A stretch of 36,743 nt of DNA from NCBI GenBank assembly GCA_018812485.1, contig JAHJDO010000058.1, positions 1-36,743 on the forward strand, written 5' to 3'. Below, one piece after another: positions 7,424-16,072 of the stretch. Numbering within the stretch: position 1 is the first letter of the stretch; each line of letters begins with the position of its first letter. The stretch comes from a bacterium (GTDB lineage Bacteria; JAHJDO01). A model generated the notes under the pieces. The model was not told the origin of the DNA. It saw nothing but the letters and a program-made list of their open reading frames with translations, and searched no databases. The translations under genes and the position numbers were made by a program.

Positions 7424-9894
7424 TATCCTTTGCTCCTTATGTTTTTAACAGCTTTTTGTCTTTTTATACTAAAATCTAATTTATCTCCCTTTTGAACAAC
7501 CTCTATTATAGAGCCTTTGGAAATTTTTCTCCTTAATATTTCTTCAGAGAGAGGGTCTTCAATATAACGCTGTATAGCCCTTTGAAGAGGTCTTGCTCCA
7601 TAAACAGGATCATAGCCTTTTTCAATAAGAAAATCCTTCACCTGAGAAGTGATATGCAATTTTATTCCATCTGATTCGAGACGTGAATATACATCGCTTA
7701 ACATCAAATCCACTATCTTTTTTAGTTCATCTTTAGTGAGTTCATGAAACACTATTACTTCGTCCAATCTATTAATAAATTCAGGTCTGAACACCTGTTT
7801 AACCTCGCTCATAAGTTTGGACTTAGTTTCCTCATACGTCCGTTTTGCATCTGAAGAGCGAAATCCCAAAGATCCGCGCTTTATATCGCGTGTGCCAATG
7901 TTTGATGTCATAATTAATACTGTATTTCTAAAATCCACAGTATGGTTCAAACTGTCTGTCAACCTGCCATCATCAAATACCTGCAAGAGTATATTAAAAA
8001 CATCAGGATGCGCCTTTTCTATCTCATCAAGAAGAACCACAGAGTATGGCCTCCTTCTTACCTTTTCAGTAAGCTGTCCACCTTCTTCATAGCCCACATA
8101 TCCTGGAGGGGCCCCAATAAGTCTTGATACAGCAAATTTCTCCATGTACTCTGACATATCAAGACGTATAAGAGCATCTCTATCACCAAATAAAAACTCC
8201 GCCAGTGTCTTTGCAAGCTCAGTTTTTCCTACTCCTGTAGGTCCCAGAAAAATAAATGAGCCAACAGGTCTTTTTGGATCTTTTAGTCCTGATCGTGAGC
8301 GTCTTATTGCCCTGCTGATTGCTTCTATTGGTTCGTCCTGTCCAATAATACGCTTATGCAGAGCCTCTTCCATCTTGAGAAGCTTTTTAGCCTCTGCTTC
8401 CTGAAGTCTCTGAATTGGTATGCCTGTCCACTTGGACACAATCTCTGCAATCACCTCAGTAGTTACTACAGCAGACGCCTTTTTATTTGACTGGTTCCAG
8501 TCTTTCTGCTGATTAGAGAGTTCAGCCTTTAGCTTTTTCTCTCTATCTCTTAATTGCGCTGCCTTTTCAAAATCCTGCGTTTTGACAGCTGATTCCTTTT
8601 CCCTTCTAACTTCATCTAGCTGCTTTTCAAGTTTTTTTACATCCAAAGGCGCAGTGGTGACTGATAGCCGAACCTTTGCACCAGCTTCATCTATGACATC
8701 TATTGCCTTATCTGGCAAAAATCTATCGGTTATATAACGATCAGACAGTTTTGCTGCAGCCTCAAGTGCTTCATCTAATATCTTTACTCTATGATACGCT
8801 TCATACTTATCTCTTAGTCCCTTTAATATCTCTATTGTTTCCTTTACAGACGGAGCTTCAACCATAATTGTCTGAAAACGCCTTTCTAGGGCAGCATCCT
8901 TTTCAATGTATTTTCTGTATTCATTCACAGTTGTTGCTCCAATACACTGAATATCTCCTCTGGCTAACGCAGGCTTCAGCATACTGGAAGCATCTATTGC
9001 GCCTTCTGCAGCGCCTGCGCCTACTAAATTATGTATTTCATCAATAAACAATATCACGTCATCTGATTTTTTTATCTCTGACATAACAGCTTTAATTCTT
9101 TCTTCAAACTGCCCGCGATACTTTGTCCCGGCAACCATGGAAGCTAAATCAAGGGTTATTAGCCTTTTCCCTTTAATGGAATCAGGAACATTCCCAGCAA
9201 CTATTTGCTGGCCCAATCCCTCTACAATGGCTGTTTTACCAACTCCCGCATCTCCTAAAAGAACAGGATTATTCTTTTTCCTCCTGCTTAATACATGAAT
9301 TACTCTCTCTATTTCATCCTTTCTCCCTATAACAGGATCAAGCTTTCCGTCAATTGCAAGTTTTGTGAGATTAGTGCCAAATGCATCAAGCGCTGGTGTC
9401 TTGGTTTTTGCTCCAGCGTCCCCTGCCCCTGCATGACCTGCTGCTGCGCCTAAAGGCTCGCCACCGAGAAGGTCCATTATTTCAGCTCTCATCTTTTCCA
9501 AATTAAGTCCCATTTGTTCAAGAACCTGAGCCGCAATTCCCTCTTTTTCGCGAATTAAGCCCAGAAATATATGTTCTGTCCCAACATAATTATGTCCCAG
9601 TGCGGACGCTTCTTCCATCGCGAACTCTAGAACTCTTTTAGCTTGTGGACTTAAAGGCATCTCTCCAAGTACTAATGTAGGAGAACCTGTTTGTGCTTTT
9701 TTCTCTATTTCTACTCTTATCTTTTTTGAATCTATACCCAATTTTTCAATTACTGCTAGAGCTACTCCACTACCCACTCTAAGAAGACCAAGTAAAATAT
9801 GTTCTGTTCCAACCTGTGGATGATTCATGCGGGCAGCTTCTTCCTTTGCCATCATAACCACACGTTTTGCTCTTTCAGTAAATCTATTAAACAT
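7423..9894 (-). CDS. clpC: ClpC-type AAA+ unfoldase
   Basis: 823 residues. Two Clp-N repeats (about 1-75 and 80-145) are followed by AAA module 1 with Walker A GDAGVGKT (214-221) and Walker B VILFIDEIHNLVGAG. A middle domain with a UVR motif (about 435-460, DFEKAAQLRDREKKLKAEL) follows, then AAA module 2 with GPTGVGKTELAKTLAE and SVVLLDEIEKAHPDVFN, and a ClpB-type C-terminal domain. ClpC unfolds substrates for the ClpP protease. The UVR middle domain and the adjacent mcsA-mcsB identify ClpC rather than ClpA or ClpB. No ctsR repressor gene is next to it. It overlaps mcsB by 8 bases. Confidence 0.95.
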   Translation of the reverse strand: MFNRFTERAKRVVMMAKEEAARMNHPQVGTEHILLGLLRVGSGVALAVIEKLGIDSKKIRVEIEKKAQTGSPTLVLGEMPLSPQAKRVLEFAMEEASALGHNYVGTEHIFLGLIREKEGIAAQVLEQMGLNLEKMRAEIMDLLGGEPLGAAAGHAGAGDAGAKTKTPALDAFGTNLTKLAIDGKLDPVIGRKDEIERVIHVLSRRKKNNPVLLGDAGVGKTAIVEGLGQQIVAGNVPDSIKGKRLITLDLASMVAGTKYRGQFEERIKAVMSEIKKSDDVILFIDEIHNLVGAGAAEGAIDASSMLKPALARGDIQCIGATTVNEYRKYIEKDAALERRFQTIMVEAPSVKETIEILKGLRDKYEAYHRVKILDEALEAAAKLSDRYITDRFLPDKAIDVIDEAGAKVRLSVTTAPLDVKKLEKQLDEVRREKESAVKTQDFEKAAQLRDREKKLKAELSNQQKDWNQSNKKASAVVTTEVIAEIVSKWTGIPIQRLQEAEAKKLLKMEEALHKRIIGQDEPIEAISRAIRRSRSGLKDPKRPVGSFIFLGPTGVGKTELAKTLAEFLFGDRDALIRLDMSEYMEKFAVSRLIGAPPGYVGYEEGGQLTEKVRRRPYSVVLLDEIEKAHPDVFNILLQVFDDGRLTDSLNHTVDFRNTVLIMTSNIGTRDIKRGSLGFRSSDAKRTYEETKSKLMSEVKQVFRPEFINRLDEVIVFHELTKDELKKIVDLMLSDVYSRLESDGIKLHITSQVKDFLIEKGYDPVYGARPLQRAIQRYIEDPLSEEILRRKISKGSIIEVVQKGDKLDFSIKRQKAVKNIRSKG

Positions 9895-10957
9895 CTTTAT
9901 TTTCCCCTTTTTCTAAATTTCCCCTGATAAGGTTTGCTCTTGCTATATCACGCTCGTAAGGCTCTAGTTTCCTTCCTTCTAATTTCTGAAGATACGCTGG
10001 TTGTGTAATGATAAACATTCTATTGACTAATATTCTATCTATTTTGTCTATAATCTTCAATCCAATTCCTAACCTCAGGAGAGACAGCATGTCTAAAGTC
10101 TCCTGAAAATCTATGATTCTGACATTTGAAAGTGTTCCATACGCGCGCCAAATCTTATCTTCTATCACTTTTTTATTTTCTTTTATCATTAGTGTCCTGG
10201 CATTCTCCTCATAACCAACAACTTGTTTTACTACAGATTCAATATTATTTATTATGTCCTCTTCGCTATATCCCAGAGTAACCTGATTAGATATTTGAAA
10301 GAAATTTCCATATGCCTCAGTCCCCTCTCCATAAAGCCCTCTAATTGCAATACCCAGCTTAGCAACCGCTTGCAGGACCTTTCCTATTTGTTTGGTAATT
10401 ACTAATGCAGGCAGATGAATCAAAACCGAGGCTCGCATGCCTGTTCCAACATTAGTAGGACACGATGTTAGATATCCCCACGTCTTAGAAAAGGCAAATT
10501 CCACTTGTGATTCAAGCTCTAATGTTGCCTGATTGATCAATCTCCAGCTATCTAACAGTTGTAAACCGGGCTGTATGCATTGAAGCCTCAAATGATCTTC
10601 CTCATTAACCATTATACTAATTATCTCTTTATCACTTACTACCAATATCTGCTCTGATTTTGGCTTTCCGAACTCCTGACTTATAAGGTGCTTTTCCACC
10701 AGAAACTGGATATCTATATCTGTTAAATCCGACATATCTATAATTAAGGTGTTTTTTAAATACTTACTATTCTTTATAGCTTTCTCTGTCTTTGATATTA
10801 CTTCTCTGAGCTGCTCCTTATTAGCGCGGTTAGGAAAAGGTATCAGATCATAATTCCTTGCAAGTCTCACTCGGCTGCTTACAACTATGTCTGATAGAGG
10901 ACCTTCCTTTTGCAGCCAACTGGCAATCTGTCCAACCAACTTGGTAATAGACATCAT
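9887..10957 (-). CDS. mcsB: protein arginine kinase McsB
   Basis: 356 residues. It belongs to the phosphagen (guanido) kinase fold, but McsB phosphorylates arginine residues in proteins and so marks them for ClpCP. Visible motifs are VVSSRVRLARN near residue 25, NEEDHLRLQ, the catalytic-Cys segment TSCPTNVGTGMRASV and GEGTEAYGNFFQISNQVTLG. The C-terminal RDIARANLIR matches the RDxxRA allosteric phosphoarginine pocket. The start codon overlaps the mcsA stop as ATGA (a second ATG follows at once). Context with mcsA and clpC supports the call strongly. Confidence 0.93.
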   Translation of the reverse strand: MMSITKLVGQIASWLQKEGPLSDIVVSSRVRLARNYDLIPFPNRANKEQLREVISKTEKAIKNSKYLKNTLIIDMSDLTDIDIQFLVEKHLISQEFGKPKSEQILVVSDKEIISIMVNEEDHLRLQCIQPGLQLLDSWRLINQATLELESQVEFAFSKTWGYLTSCPTNVGTGMRASVLIHLPALVITKQIGKVLQAVAKLGIAIRGLYGEGTEAYGNFFQISNQVTLGYSEEDIINNIESVVKQVVGYEENARTLMIKENKKVIEDKIWRAYGTLSNVRIIDFQETLDMLSLLRLGIGLKIIDKIDRILVNRMFIITQPAYLQKLEGRKLEPYERDIARANLIRGNLEKGENKDV

Positions 10958-11451
10958 TCCTTAATTCCTTTTTCCAGCTTTCTTATCTGATCTCTAATCT
11001 CTGCCGCCCTCTCAAACGCTTCTTGCTGGATAGCCCCCTCCATTTCCATCTTCAGCTTTTCGATCTTTGATAAAGTCTGAACTTCCTTAGCATGCTTAGG
11101 CGGTACAACACTGCCAACATGTTTTGTGCTTCCATGAATCCTCTTTATTAGCGGTTCCAGTTCAGTTTGAAACGCTTTATAGCATCTGCTGCAGCCAAAA
11201 CGCCCTGTCTTTCTAAAATCTGAAAATAGAAGACCGCAATTATCACACTTTAGATTTTCCTTTCCTTCTTCTGTTTCTACAAAACCTGCAAACCCTTTAA
11301 CCAAATCTGCCATGGAAAAATTCCCGGATTGATCTATTATCTCTTTCTGCCTGGCACAATCCTCACACAGATGCAGCTCTACTGCTTCATTATTGAGTAT
11401 CTCCGTATAATGAACCGTTGCCCTCTGTTCCCTGCAAATCTGACAGAACAT
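10954..11451 (-). CDS. mcsA: McsA, zinc-finger activator of McsB
   Basis: 165 residues. Four CxxC pairs (C3/C6, C29/C32, C69/C72, C87/C90) form the two zinc-binding treble-clef-like units of McsA. A C-terminal UVR motif (about 128-160, EGAIQQEAFERAAEIRDQIRKLE) follows. McsA binds McsB and stimulates its arginine kinase activity, and it responds to metal and thiol stress through the cysteines in Firmicutes. It lies 1 base after the nucleotidyltransferase gene and is coupled to mcsB by a 4-base overlap. Confidence 0.9.
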   Translation of the reverse strand: MFCQICREQRATVHYTEILNNEAVELHLCEDCARQKEIIDQSGNFSMADLVKGFAGFVETEEGKENLKCDNCGLLFSDFRKTGRFGCSRCYKAFQTELEPLIKRIHGSTKHVGSVVPPKHAKEVQTLSKIEKLKMEMEGAIQQEAFERAAEIRDQIRKLEKGIKE

Positions 11452-11452
11452 G

Positions 11453-12037
11453 CTAACTCTTCTCCTGATTTTTTCCCAAAGACTTTGTCGAATCTAGTTC
11501 ATCATTTAAGAAAGTCATTATTCCGAGCTTATTAGCCCACTTTTTCATATACTTCATATCCAGCTTTCCTTTTTGAGAGATAAGAATTTCTCTTATGTCG
11601 TCTATATCTTTGCCCCGTCCTGCTAATAACTTGTAAAGGACTAAATCCTCTGCTGAAATAATAGGTATTTTCCTGCCAGAGAGCTTAATCTCCTTCCGAC
11701 GAGATAAAGCTGTTCTCTGATATTCCCCTGAAGCCAGAAAAAGATCTACATAAATTCTACGATTCTTTACTGAAGATGCAAGAGTAATAAAAGCTGATTT
11801 CTGTATTGTCTTCACAGGGTTTCTTTTATCATAAGTGAAGCTTTGCTTGCTTGCTTCCAAAAGAAACTTACCACTCTCAGAGCTGGAAATTCCTATAACT
11901 GCATCTATATCATATGTGGTTCGCGGTTCTCCCCATACGCTAACAGCTATGCCTCCCATAAACATTACCGAAACGTGTGCCTTCAAGGCTATTTTCAATA
12001 TTTTATCTAATATGTTAAGAAGGTTTTTCTGAATCAT
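11453..12037 (-). CDS. nucleotidyltransferase-fold protein (AbiEii/MNT-like)
   Basis: 194 residues. The polymerase-beta-type active site is intact by eye: MGGIAVSVWGEPRTTYDID gives GG (28-29) and the metal-binding D43 and D45, and IYVDLF gives a third acid, D98. A helical stretch, SAEDLVLYKLLAGRGKDIDDIREIL (reported here in part: EDLVLYKLLAGR), is typical of AbiEii/DUF6036-like enzymes. Substrate unknown; relatives include toxins and stand-alone proteins of unknown role. It overlaps a small upstream gene by 4 bases, and the pair sits between ilvE and mcsA. Family level fairly sure, role open. Confidence 0.7.
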   Translation of the reverse strand: MIQKNLLNILDKILKIALKAHVSVMFMGGIAVSVWGEPRTTYDIDAVIGISSSESGKFLLEASKQSFTYDKRNPVKTIQKSAFITLASSVKNRRIYVDLFLASGEYQRTALSRRKEIKLSGRKIPIISAEDLVLYKLLAGRGKDIDDIREILISQKGKLDMKYMKKWANKLGIMTFLNDELDSTKSLGKNQEKS

Positions 12038-12243
12038 ACTGTAATTCCTCTTAAAATTTTCTCATTGACCTGATGATGTTCCTTACTCAATTTTTCCAAA
12101 CGTGCCAGAGCCCCTTCTTCCGGTGAAATTTCAGGATTGGTCAGCCTAATTCCTTCCTTCATTAATTCAAATGAAAACTCACATAACTCCAGCCATGCCT
12201 TAACTTTGTCCTCTTTCGATTTCCATTCCTGTCTATGGCGCAT
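12034..12243 (-). CDS. small hypothetical protein paired with the nucleotidyltransferase
   Basis: 69 residues from the ATG at 12243. A longer frame from a TTG at 12258 exists, but GGAG about 9 bases before the ATG (within the ilvE 3' end) favours the internal start. The protein is soluble, charged and predicted helical: WLELCEFSFELMKEGIRLTNPEISPEEG then ALARLEKLSKEHHQVNEKIL, quoted in pieces. I do not recognise the family. The 4-base overlap with the nucleotidyltransferase implies a two-gene unit; an antitoxin or accessory role is possible but unproven. Confidence 0.55.
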   Translation of the reverse strand: MRHRQEWKSKEDKVKAWLELCEFSFELMKEGIRLTNPEISPEEGALARLEKLSKEHHQVNEKILRGITV

Positions 12244-12244
12244 T

Positions 12245-13099
12245 TTACTTCTCTCCAATAAATTTCTTGAACTTGTTTATTAGAAGCGCTGTGATTTTTC
12301 CAGGCTTTCCGTTTCCTATCTCCCTTCCATCAACTTTTACCACAGGAATAAGCTCAGCTGCCGTTCCGCTCAAGAAGCATTCATCAGAAGTATATACTTC
12401 ATATCTTGAAAAAATAAGTTCTTTAACCCTCAATCCTTCTTGTTCAGCAAGCTTTATAACTATCCTCCTTGTAATTCCGTCTAATGCGCCAATGGATGTA
12501 GGCGGAGTGACAAGAGTATCATTTCTATATATGAATATATTATCCCCGCTGCATTCAACAACATTGCCAGAGGAATTCAGCATTAGCGCTTCGTTAGCAC
12601 CAGCATTTACCGCTTCAATCTTGGCAAGAATATTATTCAGATAATTCATGGATTTTATCTGAGGATTCAGAGCGCTGACAGGTGTTCTTTGCGTAGATGC
12701 AGTTATGATTTCCATTCCTTTCCTATAAAGTTCTATTGGATAAAGAGCTATTTTGTTAACAATGATAACAATCGATGACTTAAGACACGTTTTTGGGTCA
12801 ATACCCAGATCCCCTACGCCTCTTGTTATTATCAGCCTTATGTACCCACTCTTTAATCCGTTAACTTTATTAGCTTGCATAACAGCCTTCCCCAATTCTG
12901 TCTTTGATAATGGTATTTTTAATCTAATTGCCTTTGCAGAATCATAAAGCCTGTTTATATGTTCATCCAGCATAAAGATATTGCCATTATAGATCCTGAT
13001 CCCCTCAAAAACTCCGTCTCCATACAAAAATCCATGATCATATACAGAAATATTGGCCTTTGACGTTGGAAAGAATTTTCCATCAATATAAACTTGCAT
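12245..13099 (-). CDS. ilvE: branched-chain amino acid aminotransferase (class IV)
   Basis: 284 residues from the ATG at 13099, which has a G-rich ribosome binding site (AAGGGGG) upstream. The longer frame to 13159 only reads into repeat A1 and is rejected. It is a PLP fold-type IV transaminase that interconverts Val/Leu/Ile and their 2-oxo acids. Motifs: YDHGFLYGDGVFEGIR near the N terminus, the Lys segment IKSMNYLNNILAKIEA (probable Schiff-base Lys), ECSGDNIFI, ALDGITRR and ECFLSGTAAELIPV. A D-amino acid aminotransferase or aminodeoxychorismate lyase is the alternative, the latter made conceivable by folK nearby, but the NYLNNILAK and FLSGTAAE motifs favour IlvE. Confidence 0.85.
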   Translation of the reverse strand: MQVYIDGKFFPTSKANISVYDHGFLYGDGVFEGIRIYNGNIFMLDEHINRLYDSAKAIRLKIPLSKTELGKAVMQANKVNGLKSGYIRLIITRGVGDLGIDPKTCLKSSIVIIVNKIALYPIELYRKGMEIITASTQRTPVSALNPQIKSMNYLNNILAKIEAVNAGANEALMLNSSGNVVECSGDNIFIYRNDTLVTPPTSIGALDGITRRIVIKLAEQEGLRVKELIFSRYEVYTSDECFLSGTAAELIPVVKVDGREIGNGKPGKITALLINKFKKFIGEK

Positions 13100-13125
13100 A
13101 ATAAAACCCCCTTCGTAGTTTTTTA

Positions 13126-13262
13126 AAATCCGAAATTCTAAATCCGAAACTCGAAACAAATTCTAAATTCAAATTTTTGAAATTCAAAACACCGTTTTGA
13201 GCATTTGTATTTTTGTCATTTGATATTGTTTCGTATTTCGTGCTTAGTGCTTCGAATTTAAT
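13126..13262 (-). repeat. repeat family A, copy 1 (panC-ilvE gap)
   Basis: About 137 bp. Read on the - strand it starts AAATTCGAAGCAC, continues with CGAAATACGAAACAATATCA, AAATGACAAAAATACAAATG, a small hairpin (TCAAAAC GGT GTTTTGA) and ends in TTTCGGATTTAGAATTTCGG. It fills most of the panC-ilvE gap. Reading it through gives false N-terminal residues on ilvE. Confidence 0.9.
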
Positions 13263-13273
13263 TAGGTATCCTA

Positions 13274-14116
13274 TCATATCAACAAAAAATTGTCTATAAG
13301 TCGTGTTTCGCCTATACGACAAGCGATTATAATTAAATTAGTTTTTGAAATCTCGGAAACAAGTGAAAAATCTTCAGAATTGACTATGCCCACATAATCC
13401 AAGTGCGCCAATCTCTCTTTTTTTACCACACTCATCATGCATTCTAACACATTATCAGATTTCTTTTCTCCGTTCTTTATCATTCCCTCTGCTCCCTGTA
13501 AAGATCTGTATAATACCAGTGCTGCCTTTCTTTCCTTAGAAGACAAATATTTGTTCCTTGAACTCATTGCCAAACCATCCTTTTCTCTAACAGTGGGCAG
13601 AACAACAATACTCACGTTAAAATTCAGGTCTTTTACCATTCTTTTAATAATTGCGACTTGCTGAGCATCTTTTTGGCCAAAATAAGCAATGTCAGGGTCT
13701 ACAATGTTGAAAAGTTTCCCAACAATAGTGCATACTCCTCTAAAATGCGCAGGTCTTGTTTTCCCTTCCCAGATTTTATCCATATTTTCAACACTAATAA
13801 CGGTGGAAAAACCTTTAGCATAGATATGCTTCGTATCTGGATAAAAAATAACATCCACTCCTGCCCTTTCTGCTAGTTTCCTGTCCGTATCAAAATCTCT
13901 CGGGTATTTTTTGAAATCTTCTCCTGGGGCAAACTGCATTGGATTCACAAATATACTCATAACTACAATATCACAATCCCTTCTTGCGCTATGTATAAGA
14001 CTCAAATGCCCATTGTGAAGATACCCCATTGTTGGAACAAGACCAATGCTTTTATTATGGATTTTTACTCCCTTGGATAATTGCTGCATGTCCTGAACAG
14101 TCTTAACAATCTTCAT
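13274..14116 (-). CDS. panC: pantothenate synthetase
   Basis: 280 residues. PanC joins pantoate and beta-alanine using ATP, the last step of vitamin B5 synthesis. The nucleotidyltransferase HIGH-type motif is seen in LVPTMGYLHNGHLSLIHSAR, followed by NPMQFAPGEDFKKYPRD, FGQKDAQQVAIIKRMV and the KMSKS-like MSSRNKYLS. The start overlaps the panB stop as ATGA. The protein ends just before repeat A1. Confidence 0.95.
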   Translation of the reverse strand: MKIVKTVQDMQQLSKGVKIHNKSIGLVPTMGYLHNGHLSLIHSARRDCDIVVMSIFVNPMQFAPGEDFKKYPRDFDTDRKLAERAGVDVIFYPDTKHIYAKGFSTVISVENMDKIWEGKTRPAHFRGVCTIVGKLFNIVDPDIAYFGQKDAQQVAIIKRMVKDLNFNVSIVVLPTVREKDGLAMSSRNKYLSSKERKAALVLYRSLQGAEGMIKNGEKKSDNVLECMMSVVKKERLAHLDYVGIVNSEDFSLVSEISKTNLIIIACRIGETRLIDNFLLI

Positions 14117-14910
14117 TTGTAACTATGCTCTTTATCCGGGAACTTTCCTGCAGTTACATCTTTTTTATAGCCTTCAATTGCTTTTGCGATCTGTTCTGCC
14201 AAATTAGCATACTGTTTAACGAATTTCGGAACATGTCCTGTTTTTAAGCCCAGCATATCATGTGTCACCAATATCTGTCCGTCACAGTATGGCCCTGCTC
14301 CAATCCCAATAGTTGGAATATGAAGTTTCTTTGTTATATCCCTTGCGAGTGTATACGGAACACATTCAAGGACAATGGCAAAAACCCCTGTTTTCTCAAG
14401 CAGCAAAGCATCTTCAATGAGTCTTTTAGCTTTTTCGGGGGCCCTTCCTTGAACCCTGTATCCTCCAATCTGATGAATTGATTGAGGGGTCAGACCTATA
14501 TGACCCAACACTGGAATCCCTGCTTGAACAATCCTATATACAGCATCTTTTATCTGCTTCCCTCCTTCCAGTTTAACGGCCTCAGCACCTGCTTCTTTTA
14601 TAAATCTACCAGCATTTTCAACAGCTTGCTTCTGATCTGCCTGATACGACATAAATGGCATATCTGCAACAAGTAACGAATCCGGATTAGCTCTTGATAC
14701 GGCTTTGGTATGATGTATCATTTCATCCATTGTTACAGGTATAGTATCCTTGTATCCGAGAATTATAGATGAAAGTGAATCACCAACAAGAATCAAATCA
14801 ATATCTACCTGATTAATAATTGTTGTCATCCAATAATTGTAAGAAGTAAGCGCAACAATTCTTTTTACTCCTTTCATGTCTTGAATCACCGTAGCCGTTT
14901 TCTTCATCAC
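14113..14910 (-). CDS. panB: 3-methyl-2-oxobutanoate hydroxymethyltransferase
   Basis: 265 residues. PanB makes ketopantoate from 2-oxoisovalerate and methylene-tetrahydrofolate. The metal and substrate residues lie in DLILVGDSLSSIILGY, LLVADMPFMSYQ and KLEGG. GHIGLTPQSIHQIGGYRVQG is the family signature. The substrate is the valine keto acid handled by the downstream aminotransferase, and the C1 donor depends on folate (folK upstream), so the cluster is metabolically coherent. It sits 16 bases after the deoxynucleoside kinase. Confidence 0.95.
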   Translation of the reverse strand: MMKKTATVIQDMKGVKRIVALTSYNYWMTTIINQVDIDLILVGDSLSSIILGYKDTIPVTMDEMIHHTKAVSRANPDSLLVADMPFMSYQADQKQAVENAGRFIKEAGAEAVKLEGGKQIKDAVYRIVQAGIPVLGHIGLTPQSIHQIGGYRVQGRAPEKAKRLIEDALLLEKTGVFAIVLECVPYTLARDITKKLHIPTIGIGAGPYCDGQILVTHDMLGLKTGHVPKFVKQYANLAEQIAKAIEGYKKDVTAGKFPDKEHSYK

Positions 14911-14926
14911 ATTATCCTTATAAATG

Positions 14927-15583
14927 TTACATTTTTGTAAATATATCTGAGGAAACAGGTTTATAGTATTGAGTGCCTCCTCGCATGTCCTTTATCGTTT
15001 TAATTAAATCGCTAAGGTCTATCTTACTATTAACAAAATCTATCCGGTCTGTATCCACAAAAAGCAACGGGCTGTCTTTATATAGAAAAAAGAAATGGTT
15101 ATATGCCTTATTAAGATCTTCTATATATGTCTGGGAAATTCCAATTTCGGATTGCTTTCCTCTGTTTTTTATGCGTTGAATTAAAACTGAGGTAGATGCT
15201 TGAAGGTATATCACTAAATCAGGCGCAGGAATCCTCTTAGCCAGCAGAGGTTCAAGATGATTATACAATACCAATTCATCCTCATTAAGATTAAGATACG
15301 CAAATATTCTATCCTTCGCGAATAAATAATCACACACAACAGCCCTTTTGAAAAGTTCTCGTTGCAATATTTTTTGCTGCTGGCTATATCTTGAGAGAAG
15401 AAAGAAAATCTGAGTTTGAAAGGCATATTCTTCTGCATTACCATAAAATTTCTCCAGAAATGGATTTTCTTCACTTCTCTCAAGAACCAGTTTCCCATTA
15501 ATCTCTTTTGACAGCTCTCTAGCAAGAGAAGTCTTCCCTACACCAATAGTGCCTTCAACAACAATATACTTTCCTTCTAACAT
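14927..15583 (-). CDS. deoxynucleoside kinase (dGK/dAK family)
   Basis: 218 residues. The P-loop GTIGVGKTS (10-18), the DYLFAKDRIF segment (DRx/lid-type signature) and IPAPDLVIYLQAS, with the lid IKNRGKQSEIGIS, place it in the deoxynucleoside monophosphate-forming kinase family (deoxyadenosine/deoxyguanosine kinase type). It salvages deoxynucleosides in the cytoplasm. Exact substrate preference cannot be read from the sequence. Its ATG follows the folK stop with no gap. folK-dNK-panB-panC is a recurrent order in several deep-branching bacteria (from memory). Confidence 0.85.
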   Translation of the reverse strand: MLEGKYIVVEGTIGVGKTSLARELSKEINGKLVLERSEENPFLEKFYGNAEEYAFQTQIFFLLSRYSQQQKILQRELFKRAVVCDYLFAKDRIFAYLNLNEDELVLYNHLEPLLAKRIPAPDLVIYLQASTSVLIQRIKNRGKQSEIGISQTYIEDLNKAYNHFFFLYKDSPLLFVDTDRIDFVNSKIDLSDLIKTIKDMRGGTQYYKPVSSDIFTKM

Positions 15584-16066
15584 TTACCCTATTTTCCTAA
15601 CAATCTGTTCTTCTGTTATCTCATCCAGCAACTGTTTCACAGACTTTCCAAGAACAGGATGTATAAAATTCCCGATAATCTCAGCTAAAGGAGCCAGCAC
15701 AAATACTCTTTTATGCGCTTGAGGATGAGGAATTTTCAAAACCTGTTCATTCAAAACAATGTCCTTAAAAAAAATTATATCTATATCTATTTCCCGAGGA
15801 CCCCAAACAAAGGAATGCTCTCTTCCTATAGAAAGCTCAATATCTTTAATGATCTTCAATAAGTTTTTAGGCTCAATATCTGTCTCAACTTCAACTGCGC
15901 AATTCAAAAACCACGGCTGTTTCTCTATGCCAACGGGACTTGTTTTATAAAATGAAGAACACTTCTTGACCTCAATCTGCTGGCTTTGAGACAACAGGCG
16001 AATAGCTTCCTGAATATTTGCCTTGCGATTTCCCATATTTGAACCAAGGCTTAAATATACACACAT
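15584..16066 (-). CDS. folK: HPPK, 6-hydroxymethyl-7,8-dihydropterin pyrophosphokinase
   Basis: 160 residues from the ATG at 16066. The longer frame (to 16084) enters repeat C1 and starts with GTG. The call rests on YLSLGSNMGNRKANIQEAIR at the N terminus, the middle SSFYKTSPVG, CAVEVET, the metal-binding GPREIDIDIIFF and IPHPQAHKRVFVLAPLAEI. HPPK adds pyrophosphate from ATP to the pterin in folate synthesis. The ribosome binding region (GGAAT, weak) comes from the edge of repeat C1. Confidence 0.93.
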   Translation of the reverse strand: MCVYLSLGSNMGNRKANIQEAIRLLSQSQQIEVKKCSSFYKTSPVGIEKQPWFLNCAVEVETDIEPKNLLKIIKDIELSIGREHSFVWGPREIDIDIIFFKDIVLNEQVLKIPHPQAHKRVFVLAPLAEIIGNFIHPVLGKSVKQLLDEITEEQIVRKIG

Positions 16067-16072
16067 TTTAAA

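Noticed and set aside
12245-13099. Aminodeoxychorismate lyase (PabC) because of nearby folK
   Set aside because: The NYLNNILAK, ECSGDNIFI and FLSGTAAELIPV segments fit branched-chain aminotransferases better; not fully excluded.
13083-13322. 79-codon open frame on the - strand across the panC-ilvE gap
   Set aside because: It is mainly repeat A1 plus the ends of panC and ilvE in other frames; the peptide resembles those read from other family A copies.
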